Shown: positions 52,002 to 60,005 of the stretch, one piece after another
Numbering within the stretch: position 1 is the first letter of the stretch
Layout: each line of letters starts with the position of its first letter
Assembly (NCBI GenBank): GCA_964408955.1
Contig: CAYPBK010000002.1
Location: 90,844-154,843, forward strand
Length of the DNA: 64,000 bases
Direction of reading: 5' to 3'
Source: JAAYKT01 sp964408955
GTDB lineage: Bacteria > Bacillota > Clostridia > Lutisporales > Lutisporaceae
Notes under the pieces: generated by a model
Databases searched by the model: none
Told to the model about the DNA's origin: nothing
The model's input: only the letters and a program-made list of their open reading frames with translations
Position numbers and translations under genes: made by a program

Positions 52002-52173
52002 AATAACATACTAATCAAGATATAGAATTTTAAAGGTTTTTTATTAATTCAATATTGTTAAGGAGTTTTTATAACATTTCATGTTCCTTATTATATTTGG
52101 TATTTACAAATCTACAAATGTAAATTCACAAATAAATGTGCATTGTATTTAAACAAAAGGAGGATTATTTACT

Positions 52174-53457
52174 ATGCTTTCAAAAGAAATAAACGAAAAC
52201 TACACTTTAATCCTAAAAGAAGAGCTCGTGGAAGCATTAGGCTGCACTGAGCCTATAGCAATAGCTTATGCTGCAGCTAAGGCTAAATCTGTTTTGGATA
52301 AAGAAGTAGAAAGAGTAGAAATTAATTGCAGTGGAAACATTATTAAAAACGTAAAAGGCGTTGTAGTTCCAAATACTGGCGGCATGATAGGAATCGAGGC
52401 AGCTGCTGTTGCCGGTATAGTTGGAGGAGATTCAGATAAAAAATTGCAAGTATTGGAAACTGTAACAAAGGATGACCTTATTAGAATCAAAAAGTTAATT
52501 GCTAATAATTTTTGCACCGTTAACCATTTAGAAGGTGTTGAAAACCTCTATATAGTAGCAAAAGTTTATTCCGGTAATGAATTTGCAGAAGTCACTATAG
52601 CAGATGAGCATACAAACATTATTAAAATAATTAAAAATGGAGAAGTCATATCAAAAAAAGACAATTCGGTAAAAGAAAAAGAACACCCTATTAAAAATAC
52701 CCACCTATTAAATATAAGAGATATACTGGAGTTTGCTAATACAGTTGACCTGGATGCTTATGGACTTAGATCATTAATAAAAAACCAAATTGATAGAAAC
52801 GAGGCTATAGCCGAAGAAGGTCTGAAAAGTGATTATGGCGTATCTGTAGGAAAAACCTTAATAGAAACTTACGGTGACGATATAAAAACTAGAGCTAAAG
52901 CAAAAGCTGCTGCTGGCAGCGATGCGCGGATGAGTGGTTGCTCTCTTCCCGTAGTAATTAATTCGGGAAGCGGCAATCAGGGCATAACCGTATCAGTGCC
53001 GGTAATAGAATATGCTAGAGAATTAAAAGTTAGTGAAGAAAAACTAATAAGAGCACTTTTAATAAGCAATCTTGTGTCTATTCACCAAAAATCCTTAATC
53101 GGAGCACTTTCAGCCTATTGTGGAGCAGTGAGTGCGGCAACAGGTAGCGCAGCTGCTATAACCTATCTTCACGGTGGAGATTATGATGCTATTTCTCGCA
53201 CAATAATAAATACAATAGCTAATATAAGCGGAATTGTTTGTGACGGTGCCAAGCCTTCATGCGCTGCAAAAATTGCTTCATCCGTAGATGCTGCAATTCT
53301 TGGTCATAAGCTAAGTATGAAGAATATGGTATTCAAAGATGGAGAAGGTTTGGTTAAGGACGGTGTTGAAGGAACCGTAGAAAGTATTGGTAGACTTGGA
53401 AATAAAGGCATGGAAGGAACAGATGTTGAAATAATTAATATTATGATAGGAAAATAA
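52174..53457 (+). CDS. L-cysteine desulfidase (CyuA/YhaM family, UPF0597)
   Basis: 427 residues. Starts with the family hallmark EELVEALGCTEPIAIAYAAA (Cys24, a cluster ligand) and has SGSGNQGITVSVPVIEYA, GALSAYCGAVSAATGSAAAI and GIVCDGAKPSCAAKIASSVDAA (Cys about 356 and 363), as expected for the oxygen-sensitive [4Fe-4S] enzyme that splits cysteine to pyruvate, ammonia and sulfide. AAAGGAGG before ATG. Monocistronic with its own sigma-54-type promoter and a strong terminator. Related members may act on other beta-substituted amino acids; anaerobic amino-acid use is the likely role. Confidence 0.9.
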   Translation: MLSKEINENYTLILKEELVEALGCTEPIAIAYAAAKAKSVLDKEVERVEINCSGNIIKNVKGVVVPNTGGMIGIEAAAVAGIVGGDSDKKLQVLETVTKDDLIRIKKLIANNFCTVNHLEGVENLYIVAKVYSGNEFAEVTIADEHTNIIKIIKNGEVISKKDNSVKEKEHPIKNTHLLNIRDILEFANTVDLDAYGLRSLIKNQIDRNEAIAEEGLKSDYGVSVGKTLIETYGDDIKTRAKAKAAAGSDARMSGCSLPVVINSGSGNQGITVSVPVIEYARELKVSEEKLIRALLISNLVSIHQKSLIGALSAYCGAVSAATGSAAAITYLHGGDYDAISRTIINTIANISGIVCDGAKPSCAAKIASSVDAAILGHKLSMKNMVFKDGEGLVKDGVEGTVESIGRLGNKGMEGTDVEIINIMIGK

Positions 53458-53487
53458 AATAATATAAAGTCCCCCTAAAACAAAAAG

Positions 53488-53524
53488 TTTAACCCTCCCG
53501 TATTTCTTTATCAGGAGGGTTAAA
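53488..53524 (+). terminator. Terminator of the cysteine desulfidase gene
   Basis: Perfect arms TTTAACCCTCC (53488-53498) and GGAGGGTTAAA (53514-53524), then TTTATTT. Confidence 0.85.
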
Positions 53525-53586
53525 TTTATTTAAAATTTAGCGAAAAAGTCTTTGAAATTATCGATTAGCATATATGACTTTAAAAT

Positions 53587-53883
53587 TTATATCATATATT
53601 TTATTACATCTATAGGTCTACGGAAAAAAATCCTAATTCCTGAAAATCTCATAACCTCTATAATTCTCTGCTTCATTTCTTTTGAATAACATTGCGCAGG
53701 GCATTTCCTGCAGGTTATTTTTTCATTCTTATGTCTACATAACTCTGCTCTCTTAACAGCATAGGCTTGAAGCTCTTTACAATCCTCACATAAGGACAGC
53801 CCTTTTTTATGTTTAGCAATGCAATAGATTTTTATCATTTCTGATAGCAAATCCTTTTTTAATTCAATTCTATTCATTCTCAT
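53587..53883 (-). CDS. Small Cys-rich protein, YgbA (nitrous-oxide-stimulated promoter) family
   Basis: 98 residues. Two Cys clusters, CEDCKELQAYAVKRAELC and CRKCPAQCY, frame a basic middle, as in the YgbA_NO family; the C-terminus is basic and hydrophobic (RIFFRRPIDVIKY). Family members respond to NO stress in enterics; the biochemical function is not established, and a zinc or iron-sulfur site is likely. Convergent with the cysteine desulfidase; a short AT-rich spacer separates it from the MoCF-domain gene upstream. Confidence 0.75.
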   Translation of the reverse strand: MRMNRIELKKDLLSEMIKIYCIAKHKKGLSLCEDCKELQAYAVKRAELCRHKNEKITCRKCPAQCYSKEMKQRIIEVMRFSGIRIFFRRPIDVIKYMI

Positions 53884-54027
53884 TCACCTGCAAAAATTCT
53901 TATATTAATCCTAGCACCCGATGCTAAGGCATATAGATAAAGAAAATGGTTAAAGACACTACAATAGTTAAACTACTCCAACCTTTACTATTTCATCGTC
54001 TGAAATACTTTTATAACCGTCTCATTA

Positions 54028-54921
54028 TCAATGATGAAAGCATTTATTCTTTTGTAATAATTTCTTTGAAAGTGCATCAGATATTAGAATTGCTGTTTCC
54101 TCTTTTGTTAAACCTTTATTAATTGATTTAATCAATTCCTCAATACCTATCATGACCTCATCGTTAGGTCCGGGTAAAGCTACAATAAGAGTTTGTCCGC
54201 TTTCTCCCACTGCGATTCTAACCCCATCCTTTATATGCCTGCCTTGACCTTTAGTGAATTTAACAATATAAGGTGTACTAGCTTTCGGATCTATGGAAAG
54301 CACTGCTTCTACAGTTTTGTCTTTATCTTCAGCCCCTACCCCGCCGGTAGTTATTACTAAACCATAACCTTCAGATATTGCCTGTTGCAGCTTACCGGCT
54401 ATAATCTTCTCATCATCATCCAGCGTTTCACCTATTGTAATTTTATAGGATTCTTCTTTCAGCCTTTTTCCTATATAGGCTGTATTAGTATCCTCTATAT
54501 ATCCTTTTTTTACTTCAAAGCCTGTGGAAAACACTATTGCACGCCTGCTTATGTTTAAGCGTATATCCTTATTCATTTGCTCCATTCTTTCTATCACTTT
54601 AACAGCTTCTTTGCCATCTAGATTTACCATTCCTAATATTCCATCAGAATGTATATCTGATGCCTCTGTTAGCTTAAATCCCTCTATCTTGGATAATTCT
54701 TTAAATATCTCATCCTTTTTCCCAAAAAACTTTTCTGCATCAATGTGTTTTTCCAATATATCAAAAGTAATATGGGTTTCCCTTACATCAACAACTAAAA
54801 CTTTTTCTCTATCTATATTTAAAACGTCTGCTAATCTATTTGATAATTCTGTAAGATTAACATTCTTAAGCTCAACATTTTCTACCCATAATTCTGTTTT
54901 TTCTAACAAATTAAGTTCCAT
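54028..54921 (-). CDS. MoCF-domain (molybdopterin-binding-like) protein
   Basis: 297 residues. The C-terminal half (about 120-290) is a MoCF/MoaB-MoeA-CinA-type domain: ITIGETLDDDEKIIAGKLQQAI, then LVITTGGVGAEDKDKTVEAVLSID (the TTGGxG...DxT substrate loop) and IVALPGPNDEVMIGIEELI. The N-terminal 115 residues (WVENVELKNVNLTELSNRLADVLNIDREKVLVVDVRETHITFDIL) look like a small alpha/beta domain I do not recognise. The ATG at 54921 follows AGGAGGAA. Last gene of the 54-61.7 kb operon; no molybdenum-cofactor genes are nearby, so a role in another nucleotide cofactor is worth testing. Confidence 0.8.
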   Translation of the reverse strand: MELNLLEKTELWVENVELKNVNLTELSNRLADVLNIDREKVLVVDVRETHITFDILEKHIDAEKFFGKKDEIFKELSKIEGFKLTEASDIHSDGILGMVNLDGKEAVKVIERMEQMNKDIRLNISRRAIVFSTGFEVKKGYIEDTNTAYIGKRLKEESYKITIGETLDDDEKIIAGKLQQAISEGYGLVITTGGVGAEDKDKTVEAVLSIDPKASTPYIVKFTKGQGRHIKDGVRIAVGESGQTLIVALPGPNDEVMIGIEELIKSINKGLTKEETAILISDALSKKLLQKNKCFHH

Positions 54922-54931
54922 GTTCTTCCTC

Positions 54932-55735
54932 CTACAAAAGAATATCAAACTTCAAATCTAATAATTTAGCATCGATTATTTCCTTACCTATACATAGTAT
55001 ATCTACACTTTTATCAATATAAAACTTAATTCTATCTAGCTTCACATTGCCGGAAAAGGCCACTGTTTTATCTGCTGCATTCATCTTTTTTAAAGTTGAA
55101 AAGCATTTGTCTATATCCACATCCTTTCCGGTATCAATCATTAATATATCGGCATCATATGATACAGCTTGCCTTACTTCTTCTTCGATATCATCTATCG
55201 TATTATGAATCTGAATAACCTTTTTATATTCCTTTAAATTCTTTACAGCTTTTAAAGTTTGGGGAATTCCTCCAAAAATTTTAATATAGTTTTTATCCAG
55301 ATATATAAAAGGAGAATCACAAATCCTGCTGCTTATTCCACCGGTTTCAATAGCTTTTCTAAAGGATGCCATGCTTTCTTCCTGCGCTTTCTTCAGCGAG
55401 CCGCATACTATTTTAATTTTTTTGTTTGACAATTCAGATGCCTTGTAAGCAGCAGTTGCAATACCAGAAGTTTTAGCAAATTTACCGATTAAGAAATTCT
55501 CTGCTACTGTAAGCAATTTAGGGGTAGATCTTATTTTGGCTATCATTTCCCCTTTTCTAATCTTCGTTCCCTCTTTAGCTATATATAATACTTCAATATT
55601 CAGTGTGTTTAACCTATTCATCGCAAATTCCGTACCAGAAATAATACCATTACCTTCAGCTATCAATTTAGCTTCATAAAGTTTATCACTAACTGTTCGG
55701 AAGATTTCATCCCTTATATCAAAGCTATTTGGCAT
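54932..55735 (-). CDS. QPRTase-fold (NadC/ModD-like) protein with altered active site
   Basis: 267 residues. An N-terminal open-faced sandwich (GNGIISGTEFAMNRLNTLNIEVLYIAKEGTKIRKGEMIAKI) and a barrel with LLTVAENFLIGKFAKTSGIATAAY match quinolinate phosphoribosyltransferase. NadC's KTxPGLR region reads KIVCGSLKKAQ (about 108-118) and its KxNH reads DKNYI (about 147-151), so the usual quinolinate/PRPP residues are missing and NAD synthesis is unlikely. ModD proteins show similar drift. It overlaps no neighbour but lies 10 bases before the MoCF gene; a REP-like palindrome separates it from the LarA-like gene. Confidence 0.75.
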   Translation of the reverse strand: MPNSFDIRDEIFRTVSDKLYEAKLIAEGNGIISGTEFAMNRLNTLNIEVLYIAKEGTKIRKGEMIAKIRSTPKLLTVAENFLIGKFAKTSGIATAAYKASELSNKKIKIVCGSLKKAQEESMASFRKAIETGGISSRICDSPFIYLDKNYIKIFGGIPQTLKAVKNLKEYKKVIQIHNTIDDIEEEVRQAVSYDADILMIDTGKDVDIDKCFSTLKKMNAADKTVAFSGNVKLDRIKFYIDKSVDILCIGKEIIDAKLLDLKFDILL

Positions 55736-55787
55736 CTTATTACACTCCCTTAAGAATTAAGTTTATAACCAGTAAAAAGTATTCTTT

Positions 55788-55809
55788 GGGGACGGAACGA
55801 TCCGTCCCC
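55788..55809. repeat. REP-like GC palindrome
   Basis: Perfect arms GGGGACGG (55788-55795) and CCGTCCCC (55802-55809) with a 6-nt loop, in the 80-base gap between the LarA-like and QPRTase-like genes. The sequence matches the GGGGACGGxxC REP class of Firmicutes; it could also partly terminate transcription. Confidence 0.55.
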
Positions 55810-55815
55810 TATAAA

Positions 55816-57240
55816 TTATTTAATGCTAATACCCCTTTGCTTAAGCCATAGTGGCATAAGTTCCTTCTCTACTTTCTCTGATGTTAGCGGTGCCTTTGCC
55901 ATCATTTCATCTGCCATACTCTTGCTTACATTCAACCCTCCCGCAGCACCATCAAATATCACTACTCTATCTGTGCCTGTTACTTTATAAGCAAACTCCA
56001 TTGCAGTGTCAAGGCTATCTGCTATAGTAGCATACTCCATATAATTTGCATTCATAGGGCATCTGCTCATCATATCTGCTTGTTCTCTTCCTACTACAAT
56101 AGTAGGAGTTTCCCTGCTAAAGAAAGCGCTGGGATATCCGCCCCAAGCATAATTATGGATAACCATCTTTATCCTCGGATTAACAGATGGTATTTCCGGA
56201 ATTAACGGCTTTCCATCTTTACCATAGAAGGATTCTGTATACCATGTATAGGAAGGAATGGTTGTCAAGTCAAACATATCTACGTTAGCACTGATAAAAT
56301 TAGCATAGATTACACCGGATGCGAATACGTAGGGAACGGGGCACGGAAAATCAAGTCCCACAATACAATCTCCTAATTCTCCAAAAAGAGTTATCAGTTT
56401 ACCGTAATATTTAAAACCATCAAGGGTCAATTTATCATTTAATCTATATAGATCATTGTCAGATTCAACATCTACAACACCCGCCGGTGACATGCTTAAA
56501 AAAGTAGCAAAGGCAAACTTTTTCTGCACAAATTCTGAATTAAAAATTGCTCTTGCAGTAAAATTAGCTGCCCTTGGTCCAAGATTTTGATGGTAAGTAG
56601 AACGAGTTTCCGCCCTTGCATATGACATTGCAAAAGGTTTTACGGCACGATCCACTTGTCTGTGAAAATGAACCTCTCTAACATCTGAATTATGGCAATG
56701 CACTATAAAATCAGCATCATATACTGCTTTTAATCCATATAAGGTGCCTATCTCAGTTTCAATGGGTAAACCCTCATCTATAGGGGTAACTCCTTTGGTT
56801 TTTCCCTTGCCAAAATATTCATCAAGCTTATGGGATTTAATGTATTCCTCTGTCTCCCTAAGCCTCATACCCACACCGGCTCTTAGCCTTATGTTTTCGC
56901 AACCGGTTCTTTCTGTTATTACATCCTTTACAGTTTTTATCAGTTCTGCATAGGCTTTGCCCCCGAGCAAAGTAAAACCGTGATGGGAAGCACAAATATT
57001 AACAGAATTCTCAGGCTTAATCATACTCATATCGATACAGCTTAAAGATTTAACCGCAGCTTCTCTTACGTTTTTTAACCCATCATCCTCAGGGTAGATT
57101 ACATCCGGAGTATCAGGAAATAATTCCTTTAACATAATAGAAGTAATCCCGGGTAACTCCGACATTCTTTTTGTAACAAGCTCTGGGGCAACCCCGTATT
57201 GTGATACTCTTGGCGGTGCCGGGGTAATTGGTTTTCTCAT
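55816..57240 (-). CDS. LarA-like (DUF2088) protein, divergent nickel-pincer racemase family member
   Basis: 474 residues against ~420 for lactate racemase. Resemblances: NSVNICASHHGFTLLGGKAYAELIKTV, RLRAGVGMRLRETEEYI (LarA has ATGFHRPSTHEEL here, so its first catalytic His is Met), VYDADFIVHCHNSDVREVHFHR with several His in the zone of LarA His174/Lys184/His200, and a C-terminal IADSLDTAMEFAYKVTG...VVIFDGAAGGLNV matching LarA's end. LarA racemises 2-hydroxy acids with a Ni-pincer nucleotide. The active site here differs, so the reaction is open. The ATG at 57240 has GGGAGGAG. No larB, larC or larE is in the window. Confidence 0.55.
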   Translation of the reverse strand: MRKPITPAPPRVSQYGVAPELVTKRMSELPGITSIMLKELFPDTPDVIYPEDDGLKNVREAAVKSLSCIDMSMIKPENSVNICASHHGFTLLGGKAYAELIKTVKDVITERTGCENIRLRAGVGMRLRETEEYIKSHKLDEYFGKGKTKGVTPIDEGLPIETEIGTLYGLKAVYDADFIVHCHNSDVREVHFHRQVDRAVKPFAMSYARAETRSTYHQNLGPRAANFTARAIFNSEFVQKKFAFATFLSMSPAGVVDVESDNDLYRLNDKLTLDGFKYYGKLITLFGELGDCIVGLDFPCPVPYVFASGVIYANFISANVDMFDLTTIPSYTWYTESFYGKDGKPLIPEIPSVNPRIKMVIHNYAWGGYPSAFFSRETPTIVVGREQADMMSRCPMNANYMEYATIADSLDTAMEFAYKVTGTDRVVIFDGAAGGLNVSKSMADEMMAKAPLTSEKVEKELMPLWLKQRGISIK

Positions 57241-57253
57241 GTTCTCTCCTCCC

Positions 57254-57853
57254 TTACTTTTTTGCATTAATTACCTTTTCAAAAACCTCTATATCACTTT
57301 CAAAGTTGAATCCGCTTTTTGAATACTTAGATTTTACTTCCTCCGATATATCCCAGACTGTAGATGTCATACCATACCATTGATACCCGTCAGGCCTTTC
57401 AGGTTCTTTACCGGCAGCATGCAATATTCTTAGTATTGGCTGTATACATTCTATTTTGCACCCGGTTCTTATTCCTGTAGCCAAGGATATTTTCTCCGGC
57501 GTATCATTTCCTGCTAATACTGCCGCCGCAACTTCTTCTGCTCTTGTTTCTGTACAATAGCATATTATCTGCTCCGGATGAAATCTCGCCTTCTTGCATA
57601 GCTCAATAACGGCTTCTCGCATTTTTTCATCGATCTTAAATTCTATAGTGTAGGGATCATTTCTTTTAATTAAGGTTATACTCCTGGTAGGACAGCGTTG
57701 TTCACAACCCCCGCAGCCTGTACAATTTGGTTCATCAACTACGGCCTTTTTATCCGTAACATGTATGGACAAAGTCGGACAAACCTTTTCACAGATTTTA
57801 CACCCTATGCACGTATCCAGATCTACCTTGGCTAGTAAGGATACTATTCTCAC
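57254..57853 (-). CDS. Ferredoxin-BFD fusion electron carrier (2x[4Fe-4S] + [2Fe-2S])
   Basis: 199 residues. Residues 10-60 hold two [4Fe-4S] motifs (Cys15, 18, 21, 25 and Cys44, 47, 50, 54). Residues 95-145 form a BFD-like [2Fe-2S] domain with Cys98, Cys100, Cys132 and Cys136 (CxC...CxxxxC) in the order seen in bacterioferritin-associated ferredoxin and NirB/NasA relatives. The last 55 residues are unassigned. GTG start with AGGAGG 7 nt upstream. The coding region sits directly before the LarA-like gene (13-base gap), implying electron transfer or cluster sensing for that enzyme. Confidence 0.85.
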   Translation of the reverse strand: MRIVSLLAKVDLDTCIGCKICEKVCPTLSIHVTDKKAVVDEPNCTGCGGCEQRCPTRSITLIKRNDPYTIEFKIDEKMREAVIELCKKARFHPEQIICYCTETRAEEVAAAVLAGNDTPEKISLATGIRTGCKIECIQPILRILHAAGKEPERPDGYQWYGMTSTVWDISEEVKSKYSKSGFNFESDIEVFEKVINAKK

Positions 57854-57884
57854 AATACTACCTCCTATCTAAATCAAAGTATTA

Positions 57885-58976
57885 TTATTTTTGTACCATT
57901 TCGTATTGATACTTAGTTAGCAACTCAGGATTGTTTTTTACGATTAAAGCATCAGTAATCCTTGGTCCTCCAAATTTCTGGTCATAAATTGTAGGAAACA
58001 TCATATCTATTACCATGTTTTCTTCTAATACAAAGCTTCTGTTTACTCCGATAATAGGATAAAATTCTGACTGCCTTATGCCAATTCCGTATCCAATATC
58101 ATCAACAAACTTTTCACCATATCCATTATTTTTTACTATTTCATATGCAGCATTATAAACATGTTTCACGGGTGTTCCCGGTATAGAAGCCTTAACAGCA
58201 GCCTGCTGTGCTTCAACCATTATTCTATATATATCTCTTGTTTCCTGAGGAACTTCGCCCAGAGCAATTGTCCTGCACATTTTAGAAACGTAGCCTCTAT
58301 GGGTAGCTCCTAGATGGATTACTATAGCCTGATTGTTTTCTATGATGCTGCCTGTAGCATAGGGATGAATCATTAACTGCCTGTCCTTTGTCAATATCTG
58401 CATCCTAAAGGGGGAGCCTTCAGAACCTGCCTTTCGCATTGCTAATTCAGCATGTCCCAAGACTTCTGTTTCAGACATTCCGGGTTCTATTGCTTCTATA
58501 GCAGCAGCCATTCCCGTAGATACCATTTGACCTGCTTTTCTAAGATTATCTAGCTCTGTTTCATCCTTTACCGATCTTATTCTATAGCAAAGCTCTGAAC
58601 CGTTAATAACCTCCATGCCTGGTATATTGCGAATTAACGTTTCGTATACTCCGACTTCAACAAAGTACTTTGAAAAAACAATTTTAGGGCTTTTGTAGCC
58701 AAGTTTATTTATATGCTTAGACACAGCCGAAGCCATGGTATCTCTGGCATATACATAACCTATTACTTCATAATTAATTAAATGCTTTATATGGGGAATA
58801 TCAAGCCATAGGGTAATTAATGCGGGCTCACCTTTATCCGGGATGACTAAGCCCCCGCATTCAATCTCCGGTATGCCTGTATAATAGATTAAATTTTCTC
58901 TATCACAAATAAGCATTAGGTCATACCCGGCATTCCTTATCTCCTCCTGAGCCTTTCTGATTCGATTCAAATACAT
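57885..58976 (-). CDS. M24-fold protein lacking all canonical metal ligands
   Basis: 363 residues: creatinase N-terminal domain (1-130) and pita-bread domain (140-363). In place of the five metal ligands Asp, Asp, His, Glu, Glu it has His221, Lys232, Tyr296 (GYGIG for GHGIG), Met326 and Thr341. It cannot be a normal metallo-aminopeptidase. Creatinase, also metal-free, hydrolyses a C-N bond; a similar hydrolase or a binding role is likely. The ATG at 58976 is served by AAGGAG; the operon position between the aldolase and the ferredoxin fusion suggests it acts on the pathway's entry compound. Confidence 0.8.
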   Translation of the reverse strand: MYLNRIRKAQEEIRNAGYDLMLICDRENLIYYTGIPEIECGGLVIPDKGEPALITLWLDIPHIKHLINYEVIGYVYARDTMASAVSKHINKLGYKSPKIVFSKYFVEVGVYETLIRNIPGMEVINGSELCYRIRSVKDETELDNLRKAGQMVSTGMAAAIEAIEPGMSETEVLGHAELAMRKAGSEGSPFRMQILTKDRQLMIHPYATGSIIENNQAIVIHLGATHRGYVSKMCRTIALGEVPQETRDIYRIMVEAQQAAVKASIPGTPVKHVYNAAYEIVKNNGYGEKFVDDIGYGIGIRQSEFYPIIGVNRSFVLEENMVIDMMFPTIYDQKFGGPRITDALIVKNNPELLTKYQYEMVQK

Positions 58977-58991
58977 TAAAAACACTCCTTA

Positions 58992-60005
58992 TTAATTATT
59001 TTTCTTGCTCATTTCATAGGCGACTTCAATAATCCAATCCTCTTGCCCGCCTACTGCTTTACGCCTTCCTAATTCCATCAATATATCCCTTACATCTACA
59101 TTAAATCTTTCTGCCGCTTTTTTTGCGTGGAGTAAAAAGCTAGAGTAGACCCCTGCATATCCTATCATCATAGCATCCAGATTAAGATGAGTGTCTATGC
59201 CTTTTGCCTTTAAAATAGGAATCAATGCCTTTGTACTTGCATCCATAGTTTTGTATAGATCTGCATTGTGTTTAATATTCATTTTATTTAATACGGCAAC
59301 CAAAGTTTCTGTTGCTGTGTTACCTGATCCTGCACCTAATCCCGATAAAGACCCGTCTATATAAGTCGCTCCGGACTCTATAGCTGCTAAACTATTAGAA
59401 ATTGACACTCCAAGATTATTATGAGAATGATGCCCTATTGCTACTTTTAAATTATTCCTCATAGCTGAAATTTTCTCCGAAACATCCTTTGGAAGCATTG
59501 CACCGCCGGAATCCGTAAGATAAACAACGTCTGCACCATAAGATTCCATTTTTAATGCTTCCTCCACAACCCTATCTACACTTGCCATATGTGCCATCAT
59601 TAAAAAGCCTACGGTAAACAGACCCATATCCTTAGCTGCACCTATATGTTGTTCAGCTATATCCGCTTCTGTTACATGGGTAGCAACTCTAACTGCAGTT
59701 GCACCGCATTCCTTGGCCTTTTCCAGTGATTCAACTGTACCAATGCCTGGTAATAATAAAACTGTAAGTTTTGCATTTTTTATTACAGACGCCGCAGCCT
59801 TTATAAGTGAATAATCATCACATTTACCAAAACCATAATTAATCGTAGAACCCGTCAATCCATCCCCATGACCCAGCTCAATCATATCTATACCTGCATT
59901 ATCTAAAGCGGAAACCACAGCTTTTACATCATCAGTTGTGAATTGATGAGATACTGTATGGCTTCCATCCCTTAGGGTCGTATCTGTTAAAAAAATTCTA
60001 TCCAT
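58992..60005 (-). CDS. mhpE: 4-hydroxy-2-oxovalerate aldolase
   Basis: 337 residues. FLTDTTLRDGSHTVSHQFT (metal Asp and Arg), ELGHGDGLTGSTINYGFG, VYLTDSGGAMLPKDV, IGHHSHNNLGVSISNSLAAI (metal His pair), DGSLSGLGAGSGNTATETLVAVL and the C-terminal DUF-type communication domain (LDAMMIGYAGVYSSFLLHAKKAAERF) that docks to MhpF. It splits 4-hydroxy-2-oxopentanoate into pyruvate and acetaldehyde, which is channelled to the dehydrogenase. Its ATG overlaps the mhpF-type stop by one base (TAATG). Confidence 0.93.
   Translation of the reverse strand: MDRIFLTDTTLRDGSHTVSHQFTTDDVKAVVSALDNAGIDMIELGHGDGLTGSTINYGFGKCDDYSLIKAAASVIKNAKLTVLLLPGIGTVESLEKAKECGATAVRVATHVTEADIAEQHIGAAKDMGLFTVGFLMMAHMASVDRVVEEALKMESYGADVVYLTDSGGAMLPKDVSEKISAMRNNLKVAIGHHSHNNLGVSISNSLAAIESGATYIDGSLSGLGAGSGNTATETLVAVLNKMNIKHNADLYKTMDASTKALIPILKAKGIDTHLNLDAMMIGYAGVYSSFLLHAKKAAERFNVDVRDILMELGRRKAVGGQEDWIIEVAYEMSKKNN

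Larger units (their letters stand above)
51423..52173. other. Divergent sigma-54 control region
   Basis: 751 bases with no gene. It holds a -24/-12 element for the URO-D side (51502-51518), two 16-bp palindromes (51650-51665, 51807-51822), a -24/-12 element for the cysteine desulfidase side (51986-52001), TTACTGGTAA-like motifs near 51637 and 51741, and an ATTTACA/TGTAAAT repeat in the desulfidase leader. Confidence 0.7.

Noticed and set aside
52081..52152. Short leader peptide in the cysteine desulfidase 5' region
   Set aside because: The 23-codon frame has only one Cys codon and the nearest SD is about 16 bases away; no attenuator hairpin pair follows.
54932..55735. NadC (quinolinate phosphoribosyltransferase) for NAD synthesis
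   Set aside because: Catalytic KTxPGLR and KxNH positions are altered, and nadA/nadB are absent.
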